Of a DNA stretch of 47,468 bases, positions 1 through 8,000 are shown in pieces. The translations under genes and the position numbers were made by a program. Position 1 is the first letter of the stretch; every line of letters starts with the position of its first letter. This DNA comes from an uncultured Bacteroidales bacterium. Its GTDB lineage: Bacteria > Bacteroidota > Bacteroidia > Bacteroidales > F082. Below the pieces are notes generated by a model, which worked only from the letters and a program-made list of their open reading frames with translations, had not been told where the DNA came from and searched no databases. The stretch spans positions 1 through 47,468 of the forward strand of contig CAJOIH010000011.1 of the NCBI GenBank assembly GCA_905234455.1. Direction: 5' to 3'.

Positions 1-117
1 TCCGCTATGATTTTCACAAATCTCTCTTTACCTTGTCTTGCTTTCTTTCATTGTGCTGGCCTCAAGCTTTCAAAGAACCTTCGTTCGCGGCCCCCTTTTT
101 CTCAGGGGCGAAAACGG
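1..117 (-). other. Leader of a leftward stable RNA transcript (probable rRNA operon leader)
   Basis: No plausible protein gene lies here. The stretch follows the leftward promoter at 121-150 and would be transcribed toward the left edge. Read on the minus strand it contains GTTCTTTGAAAG (near 75-86), which resembles the boxA-like TTCTTTGA sequence I recall from Bacteroidota pre-16S leaders. No 16S sequence is inside the window, so the rRNA assignment is inference. A tRNA or other stable RNA gene would fit equally well. Confidence 0.45.
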
Positions 118-120
118 CTG

Positions 121-150
121 CAAAGGTACAACCTTTTTTCTTTCTCGCAA
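121..150 (-). promoter_or_regulatory. Leftward promoter, -33 TTG / 19 bp / -7 TACCTTTG
   Basis: On the minus strand the -7 element TACCTTTG (121-128) is preceded by TTG (148-150) with exactly 19 bases between, matching the Bacteroidota primary sigma consensus. Upstream (151-185) are A-tracts on the transcribed-sense strand, like an UP element, and then a palindrome at 187-199. The predicted start is near 117. The same arrangement occurs at the tRNA-Asp promoter, which suggests a stable RNA gene off the left edge. Confidence 0.75.
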
Positions 151-186
151 GCTTTTTTTGAACTTTTTTTAAAAAATTTTCTTCTT

Positions 187-199
187 ATTGATAATCAAT
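187..199. promoter_or_regulatory. Palindrome ATTGATAATCAAT upstream of a stable RNA promoter
   Basis: This is a 13-base palindrome centred about 76 bases upstream of the predicted start of the leftward promoter. A near-identical copy, ATTGATATTCAAT (3719-3731), sits about 79 bases upstream of the tRNA-Asp start. Equal placement at two stable RNA type promoters suggests a protein binding site. The binding protein is unknown. Confidence 0.4.
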
Positions 200-205
200 G
201 AGATA

Positions 206-248
206 AAAACAGCAGAGACACAGATTTTACCGTGTCTCTGCTACATTT
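206..248. terminator. Bidirectional intrinsic terminator downstream of mscL
   Basis: A perfect 11-bp stem (211-221 with 232-242, AGCAGAGACAC and its complement) has a 10-base loop. T-rich runs follow on both sides: ATTTTTT on the plus strand, and GTTTTTATC on the minus strand. It lies about 30 bases past the mscL stop and separates mscL from the stable RNA promoter region. Confidence 0.75.
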
Positions 249-271
249 TTTAGACTTTTAAGCTACAAAAC

Positions 272-691
272 TTAGTCTTTTTTGAGCAAATCCCTGATTT
301 CAGTGAGCAGTTTGATGTCCTCAGAAGGCTCAGCAGGGGCAGGTTCGGGGGCGGGTTCTTCCTTTTTCTTCAGCTTGTTCAAGCCTTTCACCACCAAGAA
401 AATGCAGAATGCGATGATGATGAAATCGAAGATCACCTGGATGAAATTACCCCAGGTTAAGGTGAGCTCGGGTTTGACAACCGTCTCGCCTTCCATCACT
501 GCCTCGCGGATCACCCACTTCCATTCCGTGAAGTTGAGACCGCCTGTAGCAGCACCGATCAAAGGCATGATGATGTCTGACACCAACGAAGTGACGATTT
601 TGCCGAAAGCACCGCCGATGACAACGCCGATGGCCATGTCCATCACATTGCCTTTAACGGCAAACTCTTTGAATTCTTTGAAAAGTCCCAT
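272..691 (-). CDS. mscL: Large-conductance mechanosensitive channel MscL
   Basis: The 139-residue protein is an inner-membrane homopentameric channel that opens under membrane tension and releases solutes during hypo-osmotic shock. It starts with the family's amphipathic helix ([19 protein letters not shown]). TM1 spans about residues 15-45 ([20 protein letters not shown]), a periplasmic loop about 50-75, and TM2 about 82-105. The charged C-terminal helix carries an [11 protein letters not shown] linker. Length and order are normal for the family. It has its own promoter at 736-743 and a terminator downstream, so it is probably monocistronic although it follows prfC on the same strand. Confidence 0.97.
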   Translation of the reverse strand: MGLFKEFKEFAVKGNVMDMAIGVVIGGAFGKIVTSLVSDIIMPLIGAATGGLNFTEWKWVIREAVMEGETVVKPELTLTWGNFIQVIFDFIIIAFCIFLVVKGLNKLKKKEEPAPEPAPAEPSEDIKLLTEIRDLLKKD

Positions 692-735
692 AGTTTGAAT
701 TTTTAATAGTACACCTTATATATTAATAGTCAATG

Positions 736-743
736 CAAAGATA
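736..743 (-). promoter_or_regulatory. mscL promoter -7 element TATCTTTG
   Basis: The minus-strand TATCTTTG fits TAnnTTTG. The predicted start near 732 gives mscL a leader of about 40 bases. No TTG lies 19-21 bases upstream, so the call rests on the -7 element and its position in the prfC-mscL gap. Confidence 0.5.
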
Positions 744-763
744 AAAAAAAGAATCAACCGACA

Positions 764-2338
764 CTAAAATTCAGAAGTAAAATGAAATTCGATGTCGGGA
801 TATTTCTCCATGGCCATCTGCAAGGCGTAAGGCGATTCGGCCAGGAACACGTCACGGCCATCCTTGTCCTCAGCCAGGTTCAGGGCTTTGCGGTTTTTGA
901 AATCCTTGAGCTGTTCCTCATTGGAGCTGGTGATCCAAGCCGTTTTGTACAACGAGATGGGCTGGTAGCGGCATGAGGCGTTGTATTCGTGCAACAGGCG
1001 GTATTGAATCACCTCGAACTGTAGCTCGCCCACAGTGCCGATGATCTTGCGGCCGGTTATCTTGCCGGTGAACAGCTGGGCCACGCCCTCGTCGGTGAGC
1101 TGTTCCAGGCCCTTGGCCAGCTGCTTGGCCTTCATCGGGTCGGCGTTCTCCACATAGCGGAACTGCTCCGGCGAGAAGCTGGGGATTCCTTTATAATTCA
1201 GGATCTCGCCCTCGGTCAGCGTGTCGCCGATCTTGAAGTTGCCCGCATCGTACAGACCCACGATGTCGCCCGGGTAGGCTTCGTCGAGGACCGATTTCTT
1301 TTGGGCCATGAACGCCGTGGGATTGGAGAACTTCAACTCGCGGCGTTGGCGCACATGGAAGTAGTTCTTGTTACGTTCGAAACGGCCCGACACCACGCGC
1401 ACAAAAGCGATACGGTCGCGGTGGTTGGGGTCCATGTTGGCGTGGATCTTGAAGACAAAGCCGGTGAACTTCTCCTCGGTCGGCTCGATATGGCGTTCCT
1501 CCGTATCGCGTCCGATGGGTGTCGGGGCGATTTGGATGAAGCAGTCGAGCAACTCTTTCACGCCAAAGTTGTTCAAAGCCGAGCCAAAGAACACGGGGCA
1601 GATGTCGCCCTTGAGGTAGGTCTCGCGGCTAAACTCGTCGTAGACGCCTTGGACGAGGTCGGTCTCATTGCGAAGGGTCTCCGCATCTTCACCCAGCACC
1701 TTGTCGAGTTCAGGGTTGTTGAGGTCGTCGAAGGCAATGCCCGCGGTGATATGTTGTTTGTCGGAGTTGAACAGGTAGAGGCTCTTGTCGTAGATGCTGT
1801 AGACCCCTTTGAACTTGGGACCCATGTTGATGGGCCAGCTCAACGGAGTCAGGCGGAGGCCGAGTTTCTGCTCAATCTCGTCGAGCAATTCAAAAGCATC
1901 TTTACCAGGTCGGTCCATCTTGTTGACGAACACGATGATCGGGGTGTTGCGCATGCGGCACACCTCCACCAGTTTCTCGGTTTGGGACTCCACGCCTTTG
2001 GCTGCGTCGATGACCACGATGACGCTGTCGACTGCCGTCAAGGTACGAAAGGTATCTTCGGCGAAATCCTTGTGGCCTGGGGTATCCAGAATATTGATTT
2101 TCACACCGTTGTAGTCGAATCCCATCACCGAGGTAGCCACCGAGATGCCACGTTGGCGCTCGATCTCCATCCAGTCGGAGGTCGCCGTCTTGCGGATCTT
2201 GTTTGACTTCACGGCACCGGCCACCTGAATGGCGCCGCCATAAAGCAGCAGTTTCTCGGTCAAAGTGGTCTTACCCGCATCGGGGTGGCTGACGATGGCA
2301 AACGTCCTGCGCCTGTTGATTTCATCTATAAAACTCAT
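764..2338 (-). CDS. prfC: Peptide chain release factor 3 (RF3)
   Basis: RF3 is a translational GTPase that removes RF1/RF2 from the ribosome after peptide release. The 524 residues match the usual length. The GTPase motifs are clear: P-loop [14 protein letters not shown] (about residues 18-31), switch [16 protein letters not shown] and NKMD. The RF3-type C-terminal half follows, with QLEQ-like and YRLLHEYN segments. The start codon overlaps the capA-like stop in an ATGA junction, so translation of the two is likely coupled. It is distinguished from EF-G by its shorter length and its RF3-type N-terminus with [11 protein letters not shown]. Confidence 0.97.
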   Translation of the reverse strand: MSFIDEINRRRTFAIVSHPDAGKTTLTEKLLLYGGAIQVAGAVKSNKIRKTATSDWMEIERQRGISVATSVMGFDYNGVKINILDTPGHKDFAEDTFRTLTAVDSVIVVIDAAKGVESQTEKLVEVCRMRNTPIIVFVNKMDRPGKDAFELLDEIEQKLGLRLTPLSWPINMGPKFKGVYSIYDKSLYLFNSDKQHITAGIAFDDLNNPELDKVLGEDAETLRNETDLVQGVYDEFSRETYLKGDICPVFFGSALNNFGVKELLDCFIQIAPTPIGRDTEERHIEPTEEKFTGFVFKIHANMDPNHRDRIAFVRVVSGRFERNKNYFHVRQRRELKFSNPTAFMAQKKSVLDEAYPGDIVGLYDAGNFKIGDTLTEGEILNYKGIPSFSPEQFRYVENADPMKAKQLAKGLEQLTDEGVAQLFTGKITGRKIIGTVGELQFEVIQYRLLHEYNASCRYQPISLYKTAWITSSNEEQLKDFKNRKALNLAEDKDGRDVFLAESPYALQMAMEKYPDIEFHFTSEF

Positions 2339-3516
2339 TGGTCCTCTATTTCAAAAACGTCTGCAAAAATAGGAATAAAATCCGAAAGTCGTTCCGTCAT
2401 GGCCTGATGAACTCTGACCAGGGCAAGGCTGTCGCGAACCGGAAGGCGGAAAGCATACCTATTATTAATATAAGGAAGGGTTGGGATGACGTAGAACTGG
2501 TATTTGCCGTCGATCACCCCCTTGAACACATAATACGGAATATAGCCCGTAGACAGCACTTGGCCTGTGAACCTATTGACAGCCACCTGTACCATAATCC
2601 CTCCATTGGTGTTGTGACGACACTGGTTCGAGATGAAATTGCCCATCGAGTAGTAGGTCACCACAGGTTTCCTTTCGGGATTGAACAGGGTGTCGGCATC
2701 CTGTGCCACATGGGGGTGGCTGCCGATGATGAGGTCGGCCCCCTGATCGGCAAGGAACTGCGCATAGGAACGTTGATAGCTGTTGGCTTGGAGTTGGTAT
2801 TCGCTCCCCCAGTGGACAAAGGCCACCTTCAGGTCGGGATTCATGGCCTCCAATTTCGAGAAGTCGACGGACACCTGATCGCGATCCATCTTGTTGACCA
2901 TATTAGGTACTATCGTCCTGACCCCATTGGTGCCATAGGTGATGTTGAGGAAACCTATGCGCAGGCCATCCACCTCGACCATCAGCGGATAAGTGGTGTC
3001 GCGGCTCAGCGTATCGGCATAGCTGCCTGCGTGAGCCATCCCCACACTGTCGAGTATTCGCAGAGTACGTTCCAGACCTTGCTTCCCGTAGTCGAGCACA
3101 TGGTTGTTGGCAGTGAAAAGCACATCGAAACCAGCGTCTTTCAAGGCAATGAGCAGAGCGTCGGGCGAAGAGAAACACGGGTAAGAGGAATAGGGCGGAC
3201 CTGCCAGAGTGACTTCGAGGTTGGCGCAGGCCAGATCGGCTTCCTCGATATAGGGACGCACATAACGGAAACAGTCGTGGTAGTCGTACAGTCCGGTGGC
3301 AGGGTCGTAAGCAGTTTGGTACTGGATATCATGTCCCATTACGTCGCCGGCGAAGAGCAGGGTGACTACGCTGTCGGTCTCTTCGGCTTCCTCGGACTGG
3401 CCTTCAGGCATCATCCATCGTTGTTGTACCAGCGTGATGTAAACGACAATCCACAAGAGCATCAGCCCCAGAAGGTATAACGGTATTTGCCGATTCACGG
3501 TTTTCCTTAACCTCAT
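2335..3516 (-). CDS. CapA/PgsA-family membrane-anchored protein (PGA_cap, calcineurin-like fold)
   Basis: The 393-residue protein has one N-terminal membrane anchor (about residues 11-30, [18 protein letters not shown]) and then a large extracytoplasmic domain. The domain opens with [13 protein letters not shown] and carries [17 protein letters not shown] and IGSHPHVAQ, the metal-site-like motifs of the PGA_cap family, which has a calcineurin-like phosphoesterase fold. Founding members take part in poly-gamma-glutamate capsule synthesis. No other pgs/cap gene is nearby, so a role in capsule is not supported, and in Bacteroidota the family is widespread with unknown function. It lies just downstream of tRNA-Asp and its hairpin and overlaps prfC by 4 bases. 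Confidence 0.85.
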   Translation of the reverse strand: MRLRKTVNRQIPLYLLGLMLLWIVVYITLVQQRWMMPEGQSEEAEETDSVVTLLFAGDVMGHDIQYQTAYDPATGLYDYHDCFRYVRPYIEEADLACANLEVTLAGPPYSSYPCFSSPDALLIALKDAGFDVLFTANNHVLDYGKQGLERTLRILDSVGMAHAGSYADTLSRDTTYPLMVEVDGLRIGFLNITYGTNGVRTIVPNMVNKMDRDQVSVDFSKLEAMNPDLKVAFVHWGSEYQLQANSYQRSYAQFLADQGADLIIGSHPHVAQDADTLFNPERKPVVTYYSMGNFISNQCRHNTNGGIMVQVAVNRFTGQVLSTGYIPYYVFKGVIDGKYQFYVIPTLPYINNRYAFRLPVRDSLALVRVHQAMTERLSDFIPIFADVFEIEDQ

Positions 3517-3523
3517 AAACGAA

Positions 3524-3554
3524 AAGAGCGCAGGTCGTTGTGACTTGCGCTCTT
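3524..3554 (-). terminator. Hairpin between tRNA-Asp and the capA-like gene
   Basis: The 13-bp stem has one mismatch (3524-3536 with 3542-3554; core AAGAGCGCA) and a 5-base loop. On the minus strand it is followed by TTTTCGTTT, a weak U-tract. It begins at the tRNA 3' end and stops about 8 bases before the capA-like start codon. It may end the tRNA transcript or partly attenuate read-through into capA-prfC. Confidence 0.55.
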
Positions 3555-3555
3555 G

Positions 3556-3630
3556 CGGTCCGGACGAGGCTCGAACTCGCGACCTCCTGCGTGACAGGCA
3601 GGCATTCTAACCAAACTGAACTACCGGACC
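3556..3630 (-). tRNA. tRNA-Asp (anticodon GTC)
   Basis: Read on the minus strand this folds as a complete cloverleaf. The 7-bp acceptor stem is GGTCCGG/CCGGACC. A D-arm contains AGTTCAGTTTGGTTAGA. The anticodon arm is CCTGC-CTGTCAC-GCAGG with anticodon GTC. The T-arm is GTTCGAGCC-type, and the discriminator base is G, as expected for aspartate. The CCA end is not encoded (the next bases read CAA). A strong promoter (3650-3679) puts the transcript start about 16 bases before the mature 5' end. Confidence 0.96.
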
Positions 3631-3649
3631 AACCTGTCATTGACAGCTG

Positions 3650-3679
3650 CAAAAGTACAACCTTTTTCGATACCTGCAA
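3650..3679 (-). promoter_or_regulatory. tRNA-Asp promoter, TTG / 19 bp / TACTTTTG
   Basis: On the minus strand, -7 TACTTTTG (3650-3657) and -33 TTG (3677-3679) are separated by exactly 19 bases. A-tracts lie further upstream (3681-3710 as T-runs on the plus strand), and a palindrome follows at 3719-3731. The sequence downstream of the -33 closely matches the promoter at 121-150. Confidence 0.85.
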
Positions 3680-3718
3680 GTGTTTTTTTTACTTTTTTTT
3701 CAGAATTTTTATTATATT

Positions 3719-3731
3719 ATTGATATTCAAT
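3719..3731. promoter_or_regulatory. Palindrome ATTGATATTCAAT upstream of the tRNA-Asp promoter
   Basis: This inverted repeat lies about 79 bases upstream of the predicted tRNA start and is the partner of the copy at 187-199. It sits in the short AT-rich gap between the comEC stop and the tRNA promoter, so it could also belong to the comEC 3' end. Conserved spacing to two promoters favours a promoter role. Confidence 0.4.
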
Positions 3732-3738
3732 AAATTAA

Positions 3739-5784
3739 TTATAAAACCAAAGCGCCGTCACGAAGGTTGCGACAAGGAATGTCCAGGGCTTCGGCCTGTT
3801 GCATCCATTGTGCGGCCAGGTATTCGGGCACTGAGCCGTCAATCAACAGTGTCCCCACCCGAAAAACGCTGGACATCCGTTTCATGTCGGGTTTTTGTTT
3901 CTCGCGGACCAATACAAAATCCACTGAAAGCCGAAGGTGGCCATCACCCTGCGAATTGGCCGGATCCCACAATGCCAGCAGCCTCCCGTGGGCCGAGATG
4001 AGCTGCTGTCGTTTCACGGCAAGATCATCGGTGAAATCCTCGGAAAGCGTATGACATCGGGGGTTCATCGGCAACTGTCGCTCAGCCCAATAGCCTTTCA
4101 TGCTATAGTCGATGGAGGAAGGCTCTCGAAGCAGTCCCTCGTCGCACAGCAGCAATTGGTCGAATCCGTCGATGACACTGATGGCCGTATGGTTGCGGAG
4201 CGAGTAAACGATCACCTGCGACTGGTGCGACAGCTGCTGGCTTCGCCAGGCCAAGCTCAGGGTAAACACGACGGCCACCAGCAGCATCTCCAACACCATG
4301 CGCTTCCGTTTCAGATTCACGAAAAGCCATAGCAGCAATAGGAGCAGCAGACTCAAACCGAATTGGAAATCGCTCATATACAGCCCCTTCACCAACGACA
4401 GTGGCAACTGCTCGATACCAGCGACCAAACCATTCATTACGTGGAGGCATAGCCATACCAACTTGCCAACGGCTAGGCTCACCCAGGGTACCCATGACAC
4501 CATCAACAACAGCATCCCTGTGAGGATGACGACAAACGAGAGTGGTGTCATCAGCAGGTTGCTCAGCCAAAAATAAGGTGTAAACTGGTTGAAATAATAC
4601 ACCGTAAAAGGCATGGTGGCGATTTGGGCCGCCACTGAAACGGCAGTGATTTCCCAGGCTCGGTCAAGGAATTTGTTTTTGATATACAACAGGTTATAGA
4701 TAGGTTTTTGCAGCAGTACGATGCCGAGCACCGCGCCATAGGACAGCTGGAAGCCCATGGCGTATAGGTTATTTGGGTTGAGAAGCAGGAGGATGAAGGC
4801 TGAAGCCGCAATGGAGTTCAAAGCAAAGCCTTTTCGATGGAGAAGCTCGCCGAAGATCATGAAGGAGATCATGAGGGCAGAGCGCATGATGGAAGGCGAC
4901 AGGCCTGTGATCAAGGCATAGCACCAGATCAACAGGAGCAGGATTATCTTATTAAAATAACGCGTTCGTTTTCCTTTCCCCAGGAGGCCAAGAAGGAATG
5001 AGGCCAGGAGGTAGATGATGCCGACGTGCATGCCTGAGACACAGAGGATATGCATGGATCCGGCAGCCACGTAGTTTTGTCGGACTTGTGCGGGGAGGCT
5101 TTCGTCGTATCCTAGCAGGATGGCGGCACCCACGCCGAACTCGTCGTCGGTGATGCCGGATTGCTGGAGGGCAAGCAGCAGACGTTGCCTGAAACGATAG
5201 GCGAAATCGAATATCGGGTTGACCTGTCGGACGCCTGTGGGGTGCCAGTCGCCACTCTTAAGATATACGCTCCAGTTCACGCCATGACGCTCCAGGTATT
5301 TCTTGTAGTCGAACTCCAAGGGATTCTTGGGCGGAGCCACTTCCTCAAGCGGGATCGCGAAGCCTATGAAGTCGCCATAACACAGGTCCAAGGCCTCGTC
5401 GGTCTTTTCAAAATAAGCCATGGCCCGACCCTCTTCCAGTTCCAGCAACACTTTGACGGTCTTCTCGCGTTGTTCGGGAGGTTCCAGCACCCGTGCCAAC
5501 CGCCATGTGGCGTCATGCATGGGCTCGGCAAGGGTGTCACGGGTGATGGCCATACGGAGGAAGCCCAGCCAGACCAAGGTGATGAGGGTAGTCACCCCGA
5601 AGATCCAACGGAAACGGTATGACCTCAGTATCTTGTGAAGCAGCAACTCCACCAATAACAACAAGGCCAGCACCCCAATGAGCAACGGCTTGCCAAAAGG
5701 GCACTCCCCTACCCTGTCGCCAACGACGATGCCGAGGGCCAGGGCGGCCACCATCCTGATAAATGGGTACTTGTTCCAGTTCAT
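3739..5784 (-). CDS. comEC: ComEC/Rec2-family DNA uptake channel, short form
   Basis: This 681-residue inner-membrane protein belongs to the family that carries transforming single-stranded DNA into the cytoplasm. N-terminal membrane segments (about residues 5-60) are followed by a DUF4131-type soluble region (about 60-190). The polytopic Competence domain (about 225-490) contains GYDESLPAQVRQNY and MHILCVSGMHVGIIY, both typical of the family. The last 180 residues are soluble and lack the HxHxDH metallo-beta-lactamase motif of full-length ComEC. An upstream TTG at 5799 could add five residues, but I chose the ATG. It follows lpxB after 58 bases and is probably the last gene of that operon. 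Confidence 0.9.
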   Translation of the reverse strand: MNWNKYPFIRMVAALALGIVVGDRVGECPFGKPLLIGVLALLLLVELLLHKILRSYRFRWIFGVTTLITLVWLGFLRMAITRDTLAEPMHDATWRLARVLEPPEQREKTVKVLLELEEGRAMAYFEKTDEALDLCYGDFIGFAIPLEEVAPPKNPLEFDYKKYLERHGVNWSVYLKSGDWHPTGVRQVNPIFDFAYRFRQRLLLALQQSGITDDEFGVGAAILLGYDESLPAQVRQNYVAAGSMHILCVSGMHVGIIYLLASFLLGLLGKGKRTRYFNKIILLLLIWCYALITGLSPSIMRSALMISFMIFGELLHRKGFALNSIAASAFILLLLNPNNLYAMGFQLSYGAVLGIVLLQKPIYNLLYIKNKFLDRAWEITAVSVAAQIATMPFTVYYFNQFTPYFWLSNLLMTPLSFVVILTGMLLLMVSWVPWVSLAVGKLVWLCLHVMNGLVAGIEQLPLSLVKGLYMSDFQFGLSLLLLLLLWLFVNLKRKRMVLEMLLVAVVFTLSLAWRSQQLSHQSQVIVYSLRNHTAISVIDGFDQLLLCDEGLLREPSSIDYSMKGYWAERQLPMNPRCHTLSEDFTDDLAVKRQQLISAHGRLLALWDPANSQGDGHLRLSVDFVLVREKQKPDMKRMSSVFRVGTLLIDGSVPEYLAAQWMQQAEALDIPCRNLRDGALVL

Positions 5785-5857
5785 GACAATGCCTCTCAAA
5801 ACCGGTGCAAGTTACGGACTTATCTATGGTTTGTCAATAGAAATAATTAAAAAAATT

Positions 5858-6973
5858 TTATTGTAGCATTCCAACTATTAATTCAGCTGCTTTTTCGGAG
5901 GCGCCTGAATTGCCGAGGCGGTGTTTCAGTTGGTCGAGGTCGTCGAGAATCCTGCGTTGTTTGTCGGGGTTATGGAGCAGTTGTTCCAGTTCTTTCACCA
6001 GGTTGGCCTCGTTGCAGTCATCTTGGATGAGTTCCTTGACCACGGCTTTTTCCATGACCAGGTTGACAAGGCTGATGTATTTCACTTTGACGAGGTTGCG
6101 GGCGATGAGGTAAGAGAGTCGGTTGGCCTTATAGCACACCACTTCGGGCACGGAGAGCAAGGCGGTTTCGAGAGTGGCGGTGCCTGAGGTCACCAAGGCT
6201 GCGCTGGAGTTTTGGAGCAGTTCGTAAGTCTGGTTCACCACGATGCGCACATCCTTTTCGCCGATCATGCGGATATAGAGTTCCTTGTCGAGTGAAGGCA
6301 CGCCGGCGATGACGAATTGGTATTGTGGGAAATGCGGGATGACTTTGAGCATGGTGCCCAGCAAACGTTCCACTTCCTGTTTGCGGCTGCCTGGGAGGAG
6401 GGCGATGATTTCGCGTTTTTCGGACAGGTTGTTGCGGTGCACGAAATTCATCCTTGGGGTGGCGCCCAGTTTGGCCAGTTCATCGAGCAGCGGGTGTCCC
6501 ACGAAATCGGCGTTGACGCCATGTTCTTTATAGAAAGGCTCCTCGAAAGGGAGGATGACCAGCATCTTGTCAACGCATTGCCTGATTTTCTTGACTCGGT
6601 GCTGTTTCCAGGCCCATACCTGGGGTGAGATGTAATAGCACACCTTCATCTTGTTGCGGTGGGCGAACTCGGCGATGCGCAGGTTGAAGCCCGGATAGTC
6701 AACGAGGATGACTACATCGGGATGGTATTGCAGGAGGTCGGCTTTGCATTCCTTGATGTTGCCCAGTACTTTGCGCAGGTTGACGACCACTTCCACAAAG
6801 CCCATGAAAGCCATGTGGCGGTAGTGTTTCACCATGGTGACGCCTTGTTTGCGCATGAGGTCGCCTCCCCAAGCCCTGAATTCGGCTTGAGGGTCTTTGT
6901 TCTTGATTTCAGCGATCAGGTTCGACGCATGCAGGTCGCCTGACGCCTCGCCGGCGATGATATAGTACTTCAT
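5858..6973 (-). CDS. lpxB: Lipid-A-disaccharide synthase
   Basis: This glycosyltransferase (GT19) joins UDP-2,3-diacylglucosamine and lipid X to form the lipid A disaccharide on the cytoplasmic face of the inner membrane. The 371 residues are the normal length. Family signatures include YYIIAGEASGDLHASNLI at the N-terminus, VDYPGFNLRIAEFA, YYISPQVWAWKQHRVKKI, LPGSRKQEVERLL and SGTATLETALL. It starts 4 bases after the small membrane gene and shares its operon with kdsC, so lipid A and Kdo steps are co-expressed. Confidence 0.97.
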   Translation of the reverse strand: MKYYIIAGEASGDLHASNLIAEIKNKDPQAEFRAWGGDLMRKQGVTMVKHYRHMAFMGFVEVVVNLRKVLGNIKECKADLLQYHPDVVILVDYPGFNLRIAEFAHRNKMKVCYYISPQVWAWKQHRVKKIRQCVDKMLVILPFEEPFYKEHGVNADFVGHPLLDELAKLGATPRMNFVHRNNLSEKREIIALLPGSRKQEVERLLGTMLKVIPHFPQYQFVIAGVPSLDKELYIRMIGEKDVRIVVNQTYELLQNSSAALVTSGTATLETALLSVPEVVCYKANRLSYLIARNLVKVKYISLVNLVMEKAVVKELIQDDCNEANLVKELEQLLHNPDKQRRILDDLDQLKHRLGNSGASEKAAELIVGMLQ

Positions 6974-6977
6974 GGGG

Positions 6978-7223
6978 TCAGATCAGGAAAAACACCAGCA
7001 GCATGCCGACGAAGGTCACCAGCAGGATGCCTTTGCCGGTCCGTTCCATATTCCATTTCACCATGGCCATCCTGAAAAGGACGATGCCTGGGATGAAGGC
7101 CAGAAGGAAAGGTGCCCTATGGTAGGCTTCGCCCCAATGGATGAGGGAGAGCAGGAAGTAGCAGAGGGCGAACAGTGCGGCTCCCACGAGCAGTCCAAGC
7201 CAAAAAGTGTCTTTGATTTTCAT
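6978..7223 (-). CDS. Small membrane protein with three predicted TM segments, unknown function
   Basis: The 81-residue protein is almost entirely hydrophobic, with probable TM helices at about 8-28 (LGLLVGAALFALCYFLLSLI), 38-52 and 63-81. I do not recognise a characterised family. It is tightly embedded between surE (6 bases) and lpxB (4 bases), with a good ATG start and no overlap, so it is a real gene in a lipid A/housekeeping operon. Its setting suggests an envelope-related accessory role, but that is inference from position only. Confidence 0.75.
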   Translation of the reverse strand: MKIKDTFWLGLLVGAALFALCYFLLSLIHWGEAYHRAPFLLAFIPGIVLFRMAMVKWNMERTGKGILLVTFVGMLLVFFLI

Positions 7224-7229
7224 GGTTTC

Positions 7230-8000
7230 TCAAAATATATGTTCAAAACGTCGCATCCCCTCGATATATTGCTTTGCCGTCAGGTCGGATTGGGTGGGGA
7301 CGAGCGAGATGTAATTGTGTTTCAAGGCATAATGGTCAGTGTCCTCTGCATTGTCCTCGCAGATGAACTCGCCTCCGATTTTCAGGCAGGTGCCGCCGCG
7401 TTCGTCTTGGCATTCGCTGAAGATCTCGACCCACCGGGCGAAGGCTTGGCGGCAGACCTTGAGACCCTTGATGGGTTCGGGGCCACGTTTGGGGAAGTTC
7501 ACGTTCAGGCAAATGCCTTTGGGCAGACCATTTTGAAGGACGTCTTTGGTGATGGTGAGGATATAGTCGTCAAGATGGTCGAAATCGGCGTCCAGGTCAT
7601 AGCAATCCAGGCTGAAGCCGATGGCGTTGATGCCGTCCATGGATGCTTCGATGGCAGCGGCCATGGTACCCGAATAGATCACGTTGGCCGAGGCGTTGGA
7701 GCCGTGGTTGATGCCTGAGACCACCAGGTCGGGAAGACGGTCGAGCAGCCATTGGTAGCCGACTTTGACACAGTCGACCGGGGTGCCGTTGCAGACATAC
7801 TCCTTATAATCGGGTCCACTGTCGACGAGGGTGGCGGTCAGCGTGGGGGTGATGGTGATGGAGTGGCCTTTGGCCGACATCACCTGTTCGGTGGAGATGA
7901 CGACCACTTCACCGAGGGTCTTCATCAATTCGATGAGCTTGCGCAGGCCCTTGGCCTTGTAACTGTCGTCGTTGGTGACGAGTATGAGTGGTTTTTTCAT
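7230..8000 (-). CDS. surE: 5'/3'-nucleotidase SurE
   Basis: SurE is a metal-dependent phosphatase acting on nucleoside monophosphates, linked to stationary-phase survival. The 256-residue protein has the family N-terminus ILVTNDDS (metal ligands D11 and D12), a conserved serine in MSAKGHSIT (about 42-50), and VVSGINHGSNAS with the metal-site asparagine. Most members read NDDG, but here the glycine is serine, and the SGxxxxxT loop also differs. The metal ligands themselves are kept, so activity is still likely. The start overlaps the maf stop in an ATGA junction. Confidence 0.93.
   Translation of the reverse strand: MKKPLILVTNDDSYKAKGLRKLIELMKTLGEVVVISTEQVMSAKGHSITITPTLTATLVDSGPDYKEYVCNGTPVDCVKVGYQWLLDRLPDLVVSGINHGSNASANVIYSGTMAAAIEASMDGINAIGFSLDCYDLDADFDHLDDYILTITKDVLQNGLPKGICLNVNFPKRGPEPIKGLKVCRQAFARWVEIFSECQDERGGTCLKIGGEFICEDNAEDTDHYALKHNYISLVPTQSDLTAKQYIEGMRRFEHIF

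Noticed and set aside
1301..2206. Long plus-strand open frame opposite prfC
   Set aside because: It is a His/Val-rich shadow of the prfC coding strand with no recognisable motif; many similar long antisense frames occur opposite GC-rich genes here (for example 2338-3480, 19985-21211 and 36772-37803).
2335..3516. Capsule biosynthesis locus
   Set aside because: Only a CapA-family protein is present; no glycosyltransferase, ligase or export genes accompany it.
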